Positions 1-6,780 of a stretch of DNA of 6,916 bases are shown here, piece by piece. Source of the DNA: RGIG9115 sp045648165 (GTDB lineage: Bacteria > Bacillota > Clostridia > UBA1381); assembly GCA_045648165.1 (NCBI GenBank), contig JAZRNL010000030.1, positions 1 to 6,916 on the forward strand, given 5' to 3'. Positions within the stretch are counted from its first letter, which is position 1; each line of letters opens with the position of its first letter. The notes beneath the pieces are model-generated. The model saw only the letters and a list, made by a program, of their open reading frames with translations. It was not told where the DNA came from and made no database searches. The position numbers were made by a program, and so were the translations under genes.

Positions 1-2
1 AG

Positions 3-1037
3 GCTAAGGAATACGGACTTTTAGGTGATAACATTTTCGGAACAGTCTTTTGCTTTAACTTAGAGCTAAGACTTGGTGCAGGTGCGTTTGTCTGCGGTGA
101 AGAAACAGCTCTTATTCACTCAATCGAAGGTTATCGCGGTGAGCCTAAGCCCCGTCCTCCGTTCCCCGCTGTTAAAGGTCTTTGGGGTAAGCCCACACTC
201 CTTAACAACGTTGAAACTTATGCAAATATTCCCCAGATTATCTTAAAAGGTGCTGACTGGTTCCGGACAATCGGTACAGAGAAGAGTAAGGGTACCAAAG
301 TATTTGCTCTCGGCGGTAAAATTAACAATACCGGTCTTGTTGAAGTTCCTATGGGTACAACCCTTCGTGAAATCGTAGAAGAAATCGGTGGCGGAATTCC
401 TAACGGAAAGAAATTCAAGGCAGCCCAGACAGGTGGTCCTTCAGGCGGATGTATTCCGGCTTCACTTATGGATACACCTATCGATTACGACTCACTTATG
501 GCAATCGGCTCAATGATGGGTTCAGGCGGTCTCATAGTTATGGATGAAGACAACTGTATGGTTGATATTGCGAAATTCTTCCTCGAATTCACTGTTGACG
601 AATCATGTGGCAAATGTGCTCCCTGCCGAATTGGTACAAAGAGACTTCTTGAAATCCTTACTAAGATTACAGAAGGCAAAGGAACAATGGAAGACATAGA
701 TAAGCTTGAAGAGCTTTGCTATAACATTAAAGCTTCTTCAGTATGCGGTCTTGGTCAGACAGCTCCTAACCCTGTTCTTTCAACACTTCAGTATTTCAGA
801 GATGAGTATATTGCACACGTTAAGGATAAGACTTGTCCTGCAGGTGTATGTAAGGCTCTTTCTAAGTACGTTATCGACCGTGACAAGTGTAAGGGATGTA
901 GTCTTTGTGCAAGACAGTGTCCTGTTAATGCAATTTCAGGTAAGGTTAAAGAACCCTTCGTTATCGATCCCGATAAGTGTATCAAGTGTGGCGTATGTAT
1001 GAGCTCATGTAAGTTCGGCGCTATCTATAAAAAATAA
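3..1037 (+). CDS. hydB: NADH-binding (NuoF-like) subunit of [FeFe]-hydrogenase, 5' partial
   Basis: This is the flavin subunit of an NAD(P)-linked multimeric [FeFe]-hydrogenase (HydB/HndC family, related to complex I NuoF). It should pass electrons between NAD(P)H and the catalytic subunit through FMN and Fe-S clusters in the cytoplasm. The frame is open from base 3 and gives 344 residues; numbering below starts there. The family is about 600 residues from memory, so the thioredoxin-like N-terminus and first part of the FMN domain lie upstream. Visible parts in order: the end of the FMN/NADH domain (GAGAFVCGEETAL, then PPFPAVKGLWGKPT and LNNVET), an SLBB segment, the N3-type [4Fe-4S] site (ESCGKCAPCR with C202, C205, C208 and a distant C248), TCPAGVC at 277-283, and a C-terminal 2[4Fe-4S] ferredoxin (C296/299/302/306 and C326/329/332/336). 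The added ferredoxin domain and the hydA neighbour favour HydB over true NuoF. An ATG at 351 is internal. Confidence 0.93.
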   Translation, partial: AKEYGLLGDNIFGTVFCFNLELRLGAGAFVCGEETALIHSIEGYRGEPKPRPPFPAVKGLWGKPTLLNNVETYANIPQIILKGADWFRTIGTEKSKGTKVFALGGKINNTGLVEVPMGTTLREIVEEIGGGIPNGKKFKAAQTGGPSGGCIPASLMDTPIDYDSLMAIGSMMGSGGLIVMDEDNCMVDIAKFFLEFTVDESCGKCAPCRIGTKRLLEILTKITEGKGTMEDIDKLEELCYNIKASSVCGLGQTAPNPVLSTLQYFRDEYIAHVKDKTCPAGVCKALSKYVIDRDKCKGCSLCARQCPVNAISGKVKEPFVIDPDKCIKCGVCMSSCKFGAIYKK

Positions 1038-1060
1038 GTTGAAAGGATGAACAGAGCATA

Positions 1061-2800
1061 ATGGATATGGTAAACTTAAAAATTAACGGTCAGGAAGTAA
1101 GTGTTCCTGCTGGTTATACAATTCTTGAAGCTGCTCGAGAGGTTGGTATTGACATTCCTACACTTTGTTATTTAAAGGATAGCTCAGTTACAGGCTCATG
1201 CAGAATATGTGTTGTTGAAATTAAAGGTGGAAGAGCTCTCGAGGCAGCTTGTGTGTATCCAGTATTTGAAGGTATGGAAGTTCTTACCCATTCACCAAAG
1301 GTAAAGGAAGCAAGAAAGTCTACTCTCGAGCTTATACTTTCAAATCACGACAGAAAATGTCTTACTTGTGTAAGAAACAAAAACTGTGAGCTTCAGACTC
1401 TTTCAGAAGAGCTTGGTGTTGACAGTATTAGATACGAAGGCGAAATGAGCGAATATGCAATTGACGATCTCTCACCTTCAATTGTAAGAGATAATAATAA
1501 GTGTGTGCTTTGCCGTCGATGTGTAAATGTATGTAAAGACATTCAGACAGTTGGAGCAATTGACGCTACAGAGCGTGGCTTCAAAACAACAATTGCAAGT
1601 GCTTTCAATAAACCTCTTGCAGAAACAAACTGTGTAAACTGCGGTCAGTGTATTGCTGCTTGCCCTGTGGGAGCTCTCAAAGAAAAAGATAGCACACAGG
1701 TAGTATTCGACGCAATTGCAGACCCTGATAAATATGTTATCGTTCAGACTGCTCCGGCAGTAAGAGCTGCTCTCGGTGAAGAGTTCGGCTTTGAAATGGG
1801 AACACCTGTTACAGGTAAAATGGCTGCAGCTCTCAGAAGACTTGGTTTTGATAAGGTATTCGACACAGATACAGGTGCCGATCTTACAATAATGGAAGAA
1901 GGAACAGAGCTTTTAGAAAGAATTCAGAATGGAGGAAAGCTTCCTCTTATCACATCATGTAGCCCCGGTTGGGTTAAATTCTGTGAGCATGAATTCCCCG
2001 ATTTTCTCGATAATCTTTCAAGCTGTAAGTCACCCCACCAGATGTTTGGTGCAATTCTTAAAACATACTATGCACAAAAGCATGATATTGACCCTGAAAA
2101 GATATTTGTAGTATCAGTTATGCCTTGCGTAGCTAAGAAATTTGAATCTTCAAGAGAAGAAATGGAAGTAAATAAGCTTCGCGACGTTGATGCAGTTATC
2201 TCCACAAGAGAGCTTGCAAAAATGATTAAGCAGTCAGGTATTAAGTTTGCACAGCTTCCTGATGAGAAGTTTGATGCTCCATTTGAAGAAGCAACAGGCG
2301 CCGGCGTAATCTTTGGAGCTACAGGCGGTGTTATGGAAGCAGCTCTCAGAACAGTTGCAGAAATTCTTGAAGGCAAGTCAATCGATAAGATTGATTATGA
2401 GATGGTTCGTGGTACAGAAGGTATCAAAGAAGCAACTCTCAATATTGCAGGTAAGGATATCAGAATTGCAGTTGCTCACGGTCTTGGTAATGCAAGAAAG
2501 CTTCTCAATAGCATAAGAAGCGGAGAAAAGTCATACGAATTTATCGAAATAATGGCTTGCCCCGGCGGTTGTGTAACAGGTGGCGGACAGCCTATCTGCA
2601 CAGCTAAGGAATATATGGATTACGATGTTAAGGCAGAAAGAGCAAAGGCTCTCTACACAGAGGATGCAAATTCACCTCTCAGAAAGAGCCACGAAAACCC
2701 TGACATCAAGCTCCTTTACAGCGACTTCCTTGAAAAGCCCGGATCACATAAATCACACGAGCTTCTTCATACAAAGTATGTTGCAAGACCTAAGTTCTAA
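1061..2800 (+). CDS. hydA: [FeFe]-hydrogenase catalytic subunit (HydA/HndD type)
   Basis: This 579-residue protein catalyses reversible H2 formation at the H-cluster, probably within a cytoplasmic NAD(P)H- and ferredoxin-coupled complex with the upstream HydB. Domains in order: N-terminal [2Fe-2S] ferredoxin (C36, C47, C50, C64); His-ligated [4Fe-4S] site (H96, C100, C103, C109); 2[4Fe-4S] ferredoxin (C148/151/154/158 and C191/194/197/201); H-cluster domain with L1 TSCSPGW (298-304), L2 MPCVAKKFE (354-362) and L3 EIMACPGGCVTGGGQP (from 496, with C500 and C504); and a small-subunit-like tail with RKSHENP and SHKSHELLH. The architecture and length resemble the monomeric clostridial CpI enzyme (574 residues from memory), but the preceding flavin subunit indicates the bifurcating type. 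L1 has Ser where many enzymes have a second Cys. AAAGGA at 1042-1047 supports the ATG at 1061; a second ATG two codons later (1067) is a possible alternative. The 23-base gap indicates co-transcription with hydB. No HydE, HydF or HydG maturase is in the window. Confidence 0.96.
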   Translation: MDMVNLKINGQEVSVPAGYTILEAAREVGIDIPTLCYLKDSSVTGSCRICVVEIKGGRALEAACVYPVFEGMEVLTHSPKVKEARKSTLELILSNHDRKCLTCVRNKNCELQTLSEELGVDSIRYEGEMSEYAIDDLSPSIVRDNNKCVLCRRCVNVCKDIQTVGAIDATERGFKTTIASAFNKPLAETNCVNCGQCIAACPVGALKEKDSTQVVFDAIADPDKYVIVQTAPAVRAALGEEFGFEMGTPVTGKMAAALRRLGFDKVFDTDTGADLTIMEEGTELLERIQNGGKLPLITSCSPGWVKFCEHEFPDFLDNLSSCKSPHQMFGAILKTYYAQKHDIDPEKIFVVSVMPCVAKKFESSREEMEVNKLRDVDAVISTRELAKMIKQSGIKFAQLPDEKFDAPFEEATGAGVIFGATGGVMEAALRTVAEILEGKSIDKIDYEMVRGTEGIKEATLNIAGKDIRIAVAHGLGNARKLLNSIRSGEKSYEFIEIMACPGGCVTGGGQPICTAKEYMDYDVKAERAKALYTEDANSPLRKSHENPDIKLLYSDFLEKPGSHKSHELLHTKYVARPKF

Positions 2801-2806
2801 TTTAAT

Positions 2807-2839
2807 AAAATGCTGAACAGATTTCTGTTCAGCATTTTT
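2807..2839 (+). terminator. Intrinsic terminator after hydA
   Basis: A perfect 14-bp stem (AAAATGCTGAACAG pairing with CTGTTCAGCATTTT) closes a 4-base ATTT loop and ends in a T run (2835-2839). It starts seven bases after the hydA stop codon, so it should end the hydrogenase transcript and make the next gene a separate unit. Confidence 0.93.
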
Positions 2840-2842
2840 GTA

Positions 2843-2848
2843 TATAAT
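2843..2848 (+). promoter_or_regulatory. Possible -10 element for the radical SAM gene
   Basis: TATAAT matches the sigma-70 -10 consensus and lies between the hydA terminator and the next start codon, where a promoter is expected. No convincing -35 element is found about 17 bases upstream, because that position falls inside the terminator stem. The surroundings are very AT-rich, so chance matches are likely. Confidence 0.25.
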
Positions 2849-2886
2849 ATTGGTAAATAAAATTATACAACTAAAATGGTGATATT

Positions 2887-3765
2887 ATGAAATGTATGTT
2901 ATGTCCGCGCAAATGCGGAGTTGACCGTAGCATTAAAAAAGGCTATTGCGGAGAAAGTGATAAAATCAGAGCGGCGAGAGCTTCTCTTCATATGTGGGAG
3001 GAGCCTTGTATATCAGGAGAGGAAGGTTCCGGCACGGTCTTCTTTTCGGGTTGCAGTTTAAAGTGTGTTTATTGCCAGAATAAGAGCATATCTATAGGAG
3101 AGGTAGGTAAAGAAATTACAACGGACAGACTGGCTGAAATTTTTCTTGAGCTGCAAAGGAAAAAAGCCAATAATATAAACCTTGTAACAGGAGAGCACTT
3201 TATTCCCCAGATTATTGAGGCTATAAAAACTTCAAAAGCAAAAGGTCTTAAAATACCTATTGTTTTCAACACAAGCAGTTATATAAGTGTTGAAGCAATA
3301 AAAGCTCTTGACGGATATGTTGATATTTATCTTGCAGACTTTAAATATTGGAAAAGTGAAACGGGAGAAAAGTATTCAAAAGCAAAGGATTACCCCGAGG
3401 CGGCAAAGGCGGCAATTGAACAAATGGTAATGCAGACAGGCGAGCCCCGTTATAATATCCGTGGTATAATGGAAAAGGGTGTAATCGTACGGCATATGCT
3501 GCTTCCCGGATATACATCTGAGTCTGAAAAAATAATTGATTATATTTTTAAAAAATATGGAAATAAAGTTATACTAAGCATTATGAATCAATACACTCCC
3601 ATTAAGATAAAAAGCTTTCCCGAAATAAACCGTAAGGTAACCGCGAAGGAATATGATGAGGTTATAGACTATGCTTTGAGGATAGGAGTGGAGAATGCAT
3701 TTATTCAGGAGGAAGGAACGCAAACAGAGAGCTTTATACCGGAGTTTGATTTTGCAGGTATTTAA
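2887..3765 (+). CDS. Radical SAM protein, PflX/PflA-like (COG1313 type)
   Basis: This 292-residue protein has the radical SAM signature CSLKCVYC (C56, C60, C63), whose cysteines should hold the [4Fe-4S] cluster that cleaves S-adenosylmethionine. An N-terminal CMLCPRKCG segment with a further cysteine at 21 (C3, C6, C10, C21) is typical of PflX-type relatives of pyruvate formate-lyase activase and may bind metal. Other family-like stretches are NLVTGEHFIPQIIEA, VFNTSSY, DIYLADFKYW and VRHMLLPGYTSE. The length suggests a complete protein. The substrate of this family is not known to me, and no glycyl-radical enzyme is visible beside it. The start at 2887 gives the family-like MKCMLCPR opening; only a weak GGTG lies just upstream (2879-2882). 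The gene stands alone between two hairpin terminators. It is not recognisable as hydrogenase maturase HydE or HydG, despite following hydA. Confidence 0.88.
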   Translation: MKCMLCPRKCGVDRSIKKGYCGESDKIRAARASLHMWEEPCISGEEGSGTVFFSGCSLKCVYCQNKSISIGEVGKEITTDRLAEIFLELQRKKANNINLVTGEHFIPQIIEAIKTSKAKGLKIPIVFNTSSYISVEAIKALDGYVDIYLADFKYWKSETGEKYSKAKDYPEAAKAAIEQMVMQTGEPRYNIRGIMEKGVIVRHMLLPGYTSESEKIIDYIFKKYGNKVILSIMNQYTPIKIKSFPEINRKVTAKEYDEVIDYALRIGVENAFIQEEGTQTESFIPEFDFAGI

Positions 3766-3803
3766 TAAAAATAAAACAGCAATGTAATAAATGTAACCAA
3801 TAA

Positions 3804-3839
3804 TAAACAGGGCATTCTCACCGGAGAATGCCCTGTTTA
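3804..3839. terminator. Bidirectional terminator between convergent genes
   Basis: A perfect 16-bp stem (TAAACAGGGCATTCTC pairing with GAGAATGCCCTGTTTA) closes a 4-base ACCG loop. It lies 38 bases after the radical SAM stop codon and 12 bases beyond the end of the converging EF-G-like gene. Flanking tracts are T-rich when read from either side (TTTAATTATTA on +, TTTATTATT on -), so it can serve both transcripts. Confidence 0.88.
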
Positions 3840-3851
3840 ATTATTATGTAA

Positions 3852-5549
3852 TTAATCTTCCTTCTTAGCGTTCGCAATCACTTTTTCAGTAACCTGAGGC
3901 GGTGCTGCTTCATATCTTGTGAATTCAAAGGTGAATTCGCCTCTTCCCTGGCTCATTGAGCGAAGGTCTGTTGCATACTTATGCATCTCTGAAAGGGGTA
4001 CTTCAGCTTCAACCATATTAAGTCCGGGTCTGTCACTTTCGCCCATTCCCATAATCTGACCGCGCCGTTTGTTGATGTCGCCGATAATATCGCCCATTAT
4101 GCTTTCGGGGATATAAACCTTCAGGTATCCGATAGGCTCGAGAAGTATGGGATTTGCCGCTTTCATACCTTCCTTGAACGCAATACCTGCCGCTGTTTTG
4201 AATGCCATTTCAGATGAGTCAACGGGATGGTATGAGCCATCAACCAGCGTAGCTTTCATATTAACAACGGGATAACCGGCAATTACGCCGTGGAGGCATG
4301 AATCTCTGAGACCTTTTTCAACTGCCGGGAAGTAGTTTTTGGGAACGCTTCCGCCAAATACGTTTTCTTCAAACAAAAGCTCTTCTGTAATGCCGGGTTC
4401 AAATTCAATCCATACGTGGCCGTACTGTCCGTGACCGCCTGATTGCTTCTTATGTTTACCTTCAACCTTTGCTTTACCTTTGATAGTTTCTCTGTAAGGA
4501 ACTATAGGCTCTTCAAGATTAACGTTAACGCCGTATTTTGTGGCAAGCTTGCTTATCAGAACGTCAATATGCTGCTCACCAAGACCGCTGATAATTGTTT
4601 GCTTGGTTTCGGTGTTATTTCCAACTGTGAATGTGGGGTCTTCGTCCATAAGCTTTGTAAGACCGCTGATAATCTTTTCTTCATCACCTTTTTCCTTTGG
4701 CTTGACTGCCATTGAAAGAACGGGCTGCGGGAAGTCAATACCTGTTAAGATAATATTCTTGCCCATATCGCAAAGTGTATCACCTGTTTTTGTTTTGTCA
4801 AGCTTTGCAACAACGCCGATGTCTCCTGCTTTGATGCGCTTTGCTTCAATTTGCTTTTTACCTGCAAGGAGGAATACTTTGCCGATTTTCTCCTGTGAAC
4901 TTTTGTTGGGGTTGTAAAGAGTAGAATCTGCATTTACATCACCTGAGTACACGCGGAACATTGACATTTTACCAACATACGGGTCAACCACTGTTTTAAA
5001 AACAAGAGCCGCAGTGGATTCTTCTTCGGATTGTACAACTTCAACGGGCTCGCCGTTTGATGCAGTGTATGCCATTTGCTCAATTTCTGATGGTGCCGGG
5101 AGATATTTACCAATACCGTCCATAAGGCTTCGTACACCTATATTATCCTGACCGGAGCCACAGTAAACAGGGTAGATGCTACCGTCCTTAACACCCTTGC
5201 GGATAGCTTTTTTAATTTCGTCAAAGGTAAATTCTTCGCCGTTGAAGTATTTTACCATAAGCTCTTCATCTGTTTCGGCAATAGCTTCCATAATCATTTC
5301 TCTCAAAGGAGCAACAATCTCTGCCATACCCTCAGGAACAGGAATTTCCTCTCTGTAAATTCCGTTATAACGACGTGCAGTCATATCAACCACGTCAACA
5401 AAGCCCTTGAATTCGCCTTCCTCCTGAATTGGATAAACAAACGGCGTAATTGATTTTCCGAACACTGCCTTCATTTCCTCAAGGGTTTTCTGATAATCCG
5501 CTCTGTCATCATCTATTTTATTTACAAAGAACATTGTAGGAACGCCTTT
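3852..5549 (-). CDS. fusA: Elongation factor G-like GTPase, N-terminus missing
   Basis: This is an EF-G family translational GTPase, acting with the ribosome in the cytoplasm. The visible part begins within the G domain at KGVPTMFFVNKIDDD, which carries the G4 motif NKID. The first in-frame ATG (5534) is an internal methionine, not a start. Counting from it, the rest is normal: G5-like CGSG (125-128), domain II about 165-255, domain III with SGLGEQHIDVL (316-326), domain IV with QSGGHGQYGHVWIEFEP (364-380), and domain V with PIGYLKVYIPE (467-477) to the end at 560. Roughly 120-130 residues carrying the P-loop (G1), G2 and G3 motifs are absent. They are replaced by unrelated holB sequence in another frame, with an in-frame stop at 5576-5574. 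KHKKQSGGHGQYGHVWIEFEP-like wording and the NKIDD context suggest the clostridial EF-G paralogue rather than the main translocase; that point is inference. The truncation is probably an assembly artefact. Confidence 0.9.
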   Translation of the reverse strand, partial: KGVPTMFFVNKIDDDRADYQKTLEEMKAVFGKSITPFVYPIQEEGEFKGFVDVVDMTARRYNGIYREEIPVPEGMAEIVAPLREMIMEAIAETDEELMVKYFNGEEFTFDEIKKAIRKGVKDGSIYPVYCGSGQDNIGVRSLMDGIGKYLPAPSEIEQMAYTASNGEPVEVVQSEEESTAALVFKTVVDPYVGKMSMFRVYSGDVNADSTLYNPNKSSQEKIGKVFLLAGKKQIEAKRIKAGDIGVVAKLDKTKTGDTLCDMGKNIILTGIDFPQPVLSMAVKPKEKGDEEKIISGLTKLMDEDPTFTVGNNTETKQTIISGLGEQHIDVLISKLATKYGVNVNLEEPIVPYRETIKGKAKVEGKHKKQSGGHGQYGHVWIEFEPGITEELLFEENVFGGSVPKNYFPAVEKGLRDSCLHGVIAGYPVVNMKATLVDGSYHPVDSSEMAFKTAAGIAFKEGMKAANPILLEPIGYLKVYIPESIMGDIIGDINKRRGQIMGMGESDRPGLNMVEAEVPLSEMHKYATDLRSMSQGRGEFTFEFTRYEAAPPQVTEKVIANAKKED

Positions 5550-6442
5550 TGTCTTTCTCTTCCTTCCTTGGCATCAGCCATGTTCTGACTCCATTTTTTC
5601 AACTCTACCAATGCATTGTAGTCTTTTTTCTGTCCTACCAACCATGCATTGCGCATCAGTGCCATAAACTCCTCAAAGTATTTCTTGTTGCTTTCCGACT
5701 CGTTGGCTATCTTCATAGCCGCCACATAACTACCATTGGCTATGTGGGCTAGATCCTTAGCGGTTTGTTCGTTGATTTCAGGTTGGTTTTCTATTAACGC
5801 TTGTGCTATTTCTGCTTCACTCAGTCTAGGCACGCGTATCTCTTGTGTGCGAGACAGAATAGTGGCTAGTAGTTGTTCTGGGTGTTCGGTTATCAGCAGG
5901 AATACGGTTTTGTGGGGTGGTTCTTCTAGCAGTTTAAGCAACTTGTTGGCGCAGGTTATGTTCATTTTCTCTACTTGCCATATGATCATAACCTTGTATC
6001 CTTCTCCAAAACTTTTTAGCGATAACTTACGTAATATTTCGGCGCTTTCTTTTTCGTAAATGCTAGCTTGTTTGGTTTCTATTCCCAACTGTTGGTACCA
6101 ATCTTCTAGATCAAAGTATGGTTGGTTGATCACCAATGTTCTAAATGAATCTAGATAGTCGTTGCATACATCGCCTTGATCACTTTTCACAATAGGAAAA
6201 GCGAAGTGTAGGTCAGGGTGTTGCAACTTCTGGTACTGTAGACATGTAGGACATTGTCCGCACGCATCCTCTTCTGTTCTGTGTGGACAGTTAAGATATT
6301 GTGCATAGGCGAGCGCTAGGGGCAGCTTACCCACACCAAGCTCTCCTGTCAGCAGTTGGGCGTGGGCTATACGTCCGTCGCGTGCCGCCTGACGGAGTTG
6401 ATTCTTAATCTCTTCTTGTCCTATTATTTCTCGAAAAAGCAT
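5522..6442 (-). CDS. holB: DNA polymerase III delta-prime subunit, C-terminus missing
   Basis: This is the clamp-loader delta-prime subunit, which helps load the sliding clamp during replication. The visible 306 residues match the Bacteroidetes form: opening MLFREIIGQEEIKNQL, a degenerate P-loop GELGVGKLPLA (from 33), a zinc-binding set C52, C61, C64, C67, the segment IIWQVEKMNITCANKLLKLLEEPP (about 153-176, here in two joined blocks), and ILSRTQ (195-200) in place of the usual SRC motif. The family is about 370 residues from memory, so roughly 60-70 C-terminal residues are lost at the junction, and the stop codon belongs to the adjoining EF-G sequence. I chose the ATG at 6442 because the homology starts there and the promoter at 6493-6462 lies just upstream. 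An in-frame ATG at 6514 would precede that promoter. No Shine-Dalgarno site is seen, as is usual in Bacteroidetes. Confidence 0.9.
   Translation of the reverse strand: MLFREIIGQEEIKNQLRQAARDGRIAHAQLLTGELGVGKLPLALAYAQYLNCPHRTEEDACGQCPTCLQYQKLQHPDLHFAFPIVKSDQGDVCNDYLDSFRTLVINQPYFDLEDWYQQLGIETKQASIYEKESAEILRKLSLKSFGEGYKVMIIWQVEKMNITCANKLLKLLEEPPHKTVFLLITEHPEQLLATILSRTQEIRVPRLSEAEIAQALIENQPEINEQTAKDLAHIANGSYVAAMKIANESESNKKYFEEFMALMRNAWLVGQKKDYNALVELKKWSQNMADAKEGRERQKAFLQCSL
5525..5549. other. Chimeric junction between clostridial and Bacteroidales DNA
   Basis: Two - strand genes are cut here. The EF-G-like protein has family-typical sequence up to KGVPTM (codon at 5549-5547) and nothing recognisable beyond. 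HolB has family-typical sequence down to RQKAFLQ and plausibly CSL (codon at 5527-5525), then a stop supplied by EF-G sequence (5524-5522). The 25-base bracket reads sensibly in both frames, so the two source sequences probably share most of it. Gene content, promoter type and CTAG frequency all change across this point. Mis-assembly is the simplest explanation; a real recombination event cannot be excluded from sequence alone. Confidence 0.85.
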
Positions 6443-6461
6443 ACGTATACAAATTAGCGTG

Positions 6462-6493
6462 CAAAGGTACGAAAAAAAAAGCAATTTTGCAAG
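6462..6493 (-). promoter_or_regulatory. Bacteroidetes-type promoter of holB
   Basis: Read on the - strand, CTTG (6493-6490) is followed after exactly 20 bases by TACCTTTG (6469-6462). This fits the Bacteroides sigma-ABfr consensus of -33 TTTG, a 19-21-base spacer and -7 TAnnTTTG, with one mismatch in the -33 box. Transcription would start near 6455, leaving a leader of only about a dozen bases before the ATG at 6442. Confidence 0.75.
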
Positions 6494-6517
6494 AAAAATC
6501 CTCTTTTTGTTCAAATT

Positions 6518-6534
6518 GATAGATATAATCTATC
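6518..6534. repeat. Short palindrome, possible operator
   Basis: GATAGAT and ATCTATC form perfect 7-base inverted arms around a 3-base ATA centre. It lies just upstream of the holB promoter (25 bases beyond its -33 box), where a regulator could bind. In such AT-rich sequence it may also be chance; no known operator is recognised. Confidence 0.3.
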
Positions 6535-6702
6535 TTCCCCGCCTCTCCTATTGTCAATCTATTGTTTCTTTGAGCGATTGGGGGAGTTGTTTTTTCACTT
6601 TCTTCGAACGAATTTTTCACACATGTTTACCCGAAATCATGGTCGCTCAATACAGTATAAGAGCACTTTTTTTTGTCCAAAAATACATTTTTTTCAAAAA
6701 AA

Positions 6703-6734
6703 TTTGCTCATTTGCATTTTTTGTCGTACCTTTG
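6703..6734 (+). promoter_or_regulatory. Bacteroidetes-type promoter of rpsP
   Basis: TTTG (6703-6706), a 20-base spacer and TACCTTTG (6727-6734) match the Bacteroides -33/-7 promoter consensus exactly. Transcription would start near 6741, about 84 bases before the rpsP start codon. The match identifies the right end of the window as Bacteroidetes DNA independently of the proteins. Confidence 0.85.
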
Positions 6735-6780
6735 CACGCTTTTTCGTGAAAAAAGCATACCATTAATTATTTATTAACCC

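Larger units (their letters stand above)
6456..6740. repeat. 38-base inverted repeat carrying both promoters
   Basis: The arms are 6456-6493 and 6703-6740. Reverse-complementing the left arm gives 32 of 38 positions identical to the right arm. The 16 bases CGTACCTTTGCACGCT are exact in both, preceded at the same distance (nine bases) by TTGC. Each arm contains one promoter, so the two genes appear to have near-copies of the same promoter facing outward, 209 bases apart. Confidence 0.85.

Noticed and set aside
3..1037. Complex I NuoF
   Set aside because: The C-terminal 2[4Fe-4S] ferredoxin domain with TCPAGVC and the adjacent hydA fit HydB/HndC; canonical NuoF lacks that extension.
2887..3765. 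Radical SAM gene as a hydrogenase maturase (HydE or HydG)
   Set aside because: The PflX-like N-terminal cysteines and overall motifs differ from my memory of HydE/HydG, the protein is shorter, and a terminator separates it from hydA.
4443..4917. + strand open frames opposite the EF-G-like gene
   Set aside because: They are antisense shadows of a well-conserved protein and have no recognisable content.
5522..5534. Short - strand overlap of holB stop and EF-G start as a translationally coupled gene pair
   Set aside because: The ATG at 5534 is an internal EF-G methionine (PTMFFVNK), and holB lacks its C-terminus. Both genes are fragments, so the overlap is a product of the junction.
6443..6514. 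Longer holB start at 6514
   Set aside because: The extra 24 residues are hydrophobic and unlike the family, and the promoter at 6462-6493 lies inside this extension, so the transcript would not include the upstream ATG.
6678..6685. A second - strand -7 box (TATTTTTG when reversed)
   Set aside because: It matches TAnnTTTG, but no TTTG or near match lies 19-21 bases upstream on that strand, and the region is homopolymer-rich.
6459..6766. Small + strand genes in the holB-rpsP intergenic region
   Set aside because: They run through both promoter arms, have Phe-rich low-complexity translations from T runs, and show no recognisable protein or start signal.
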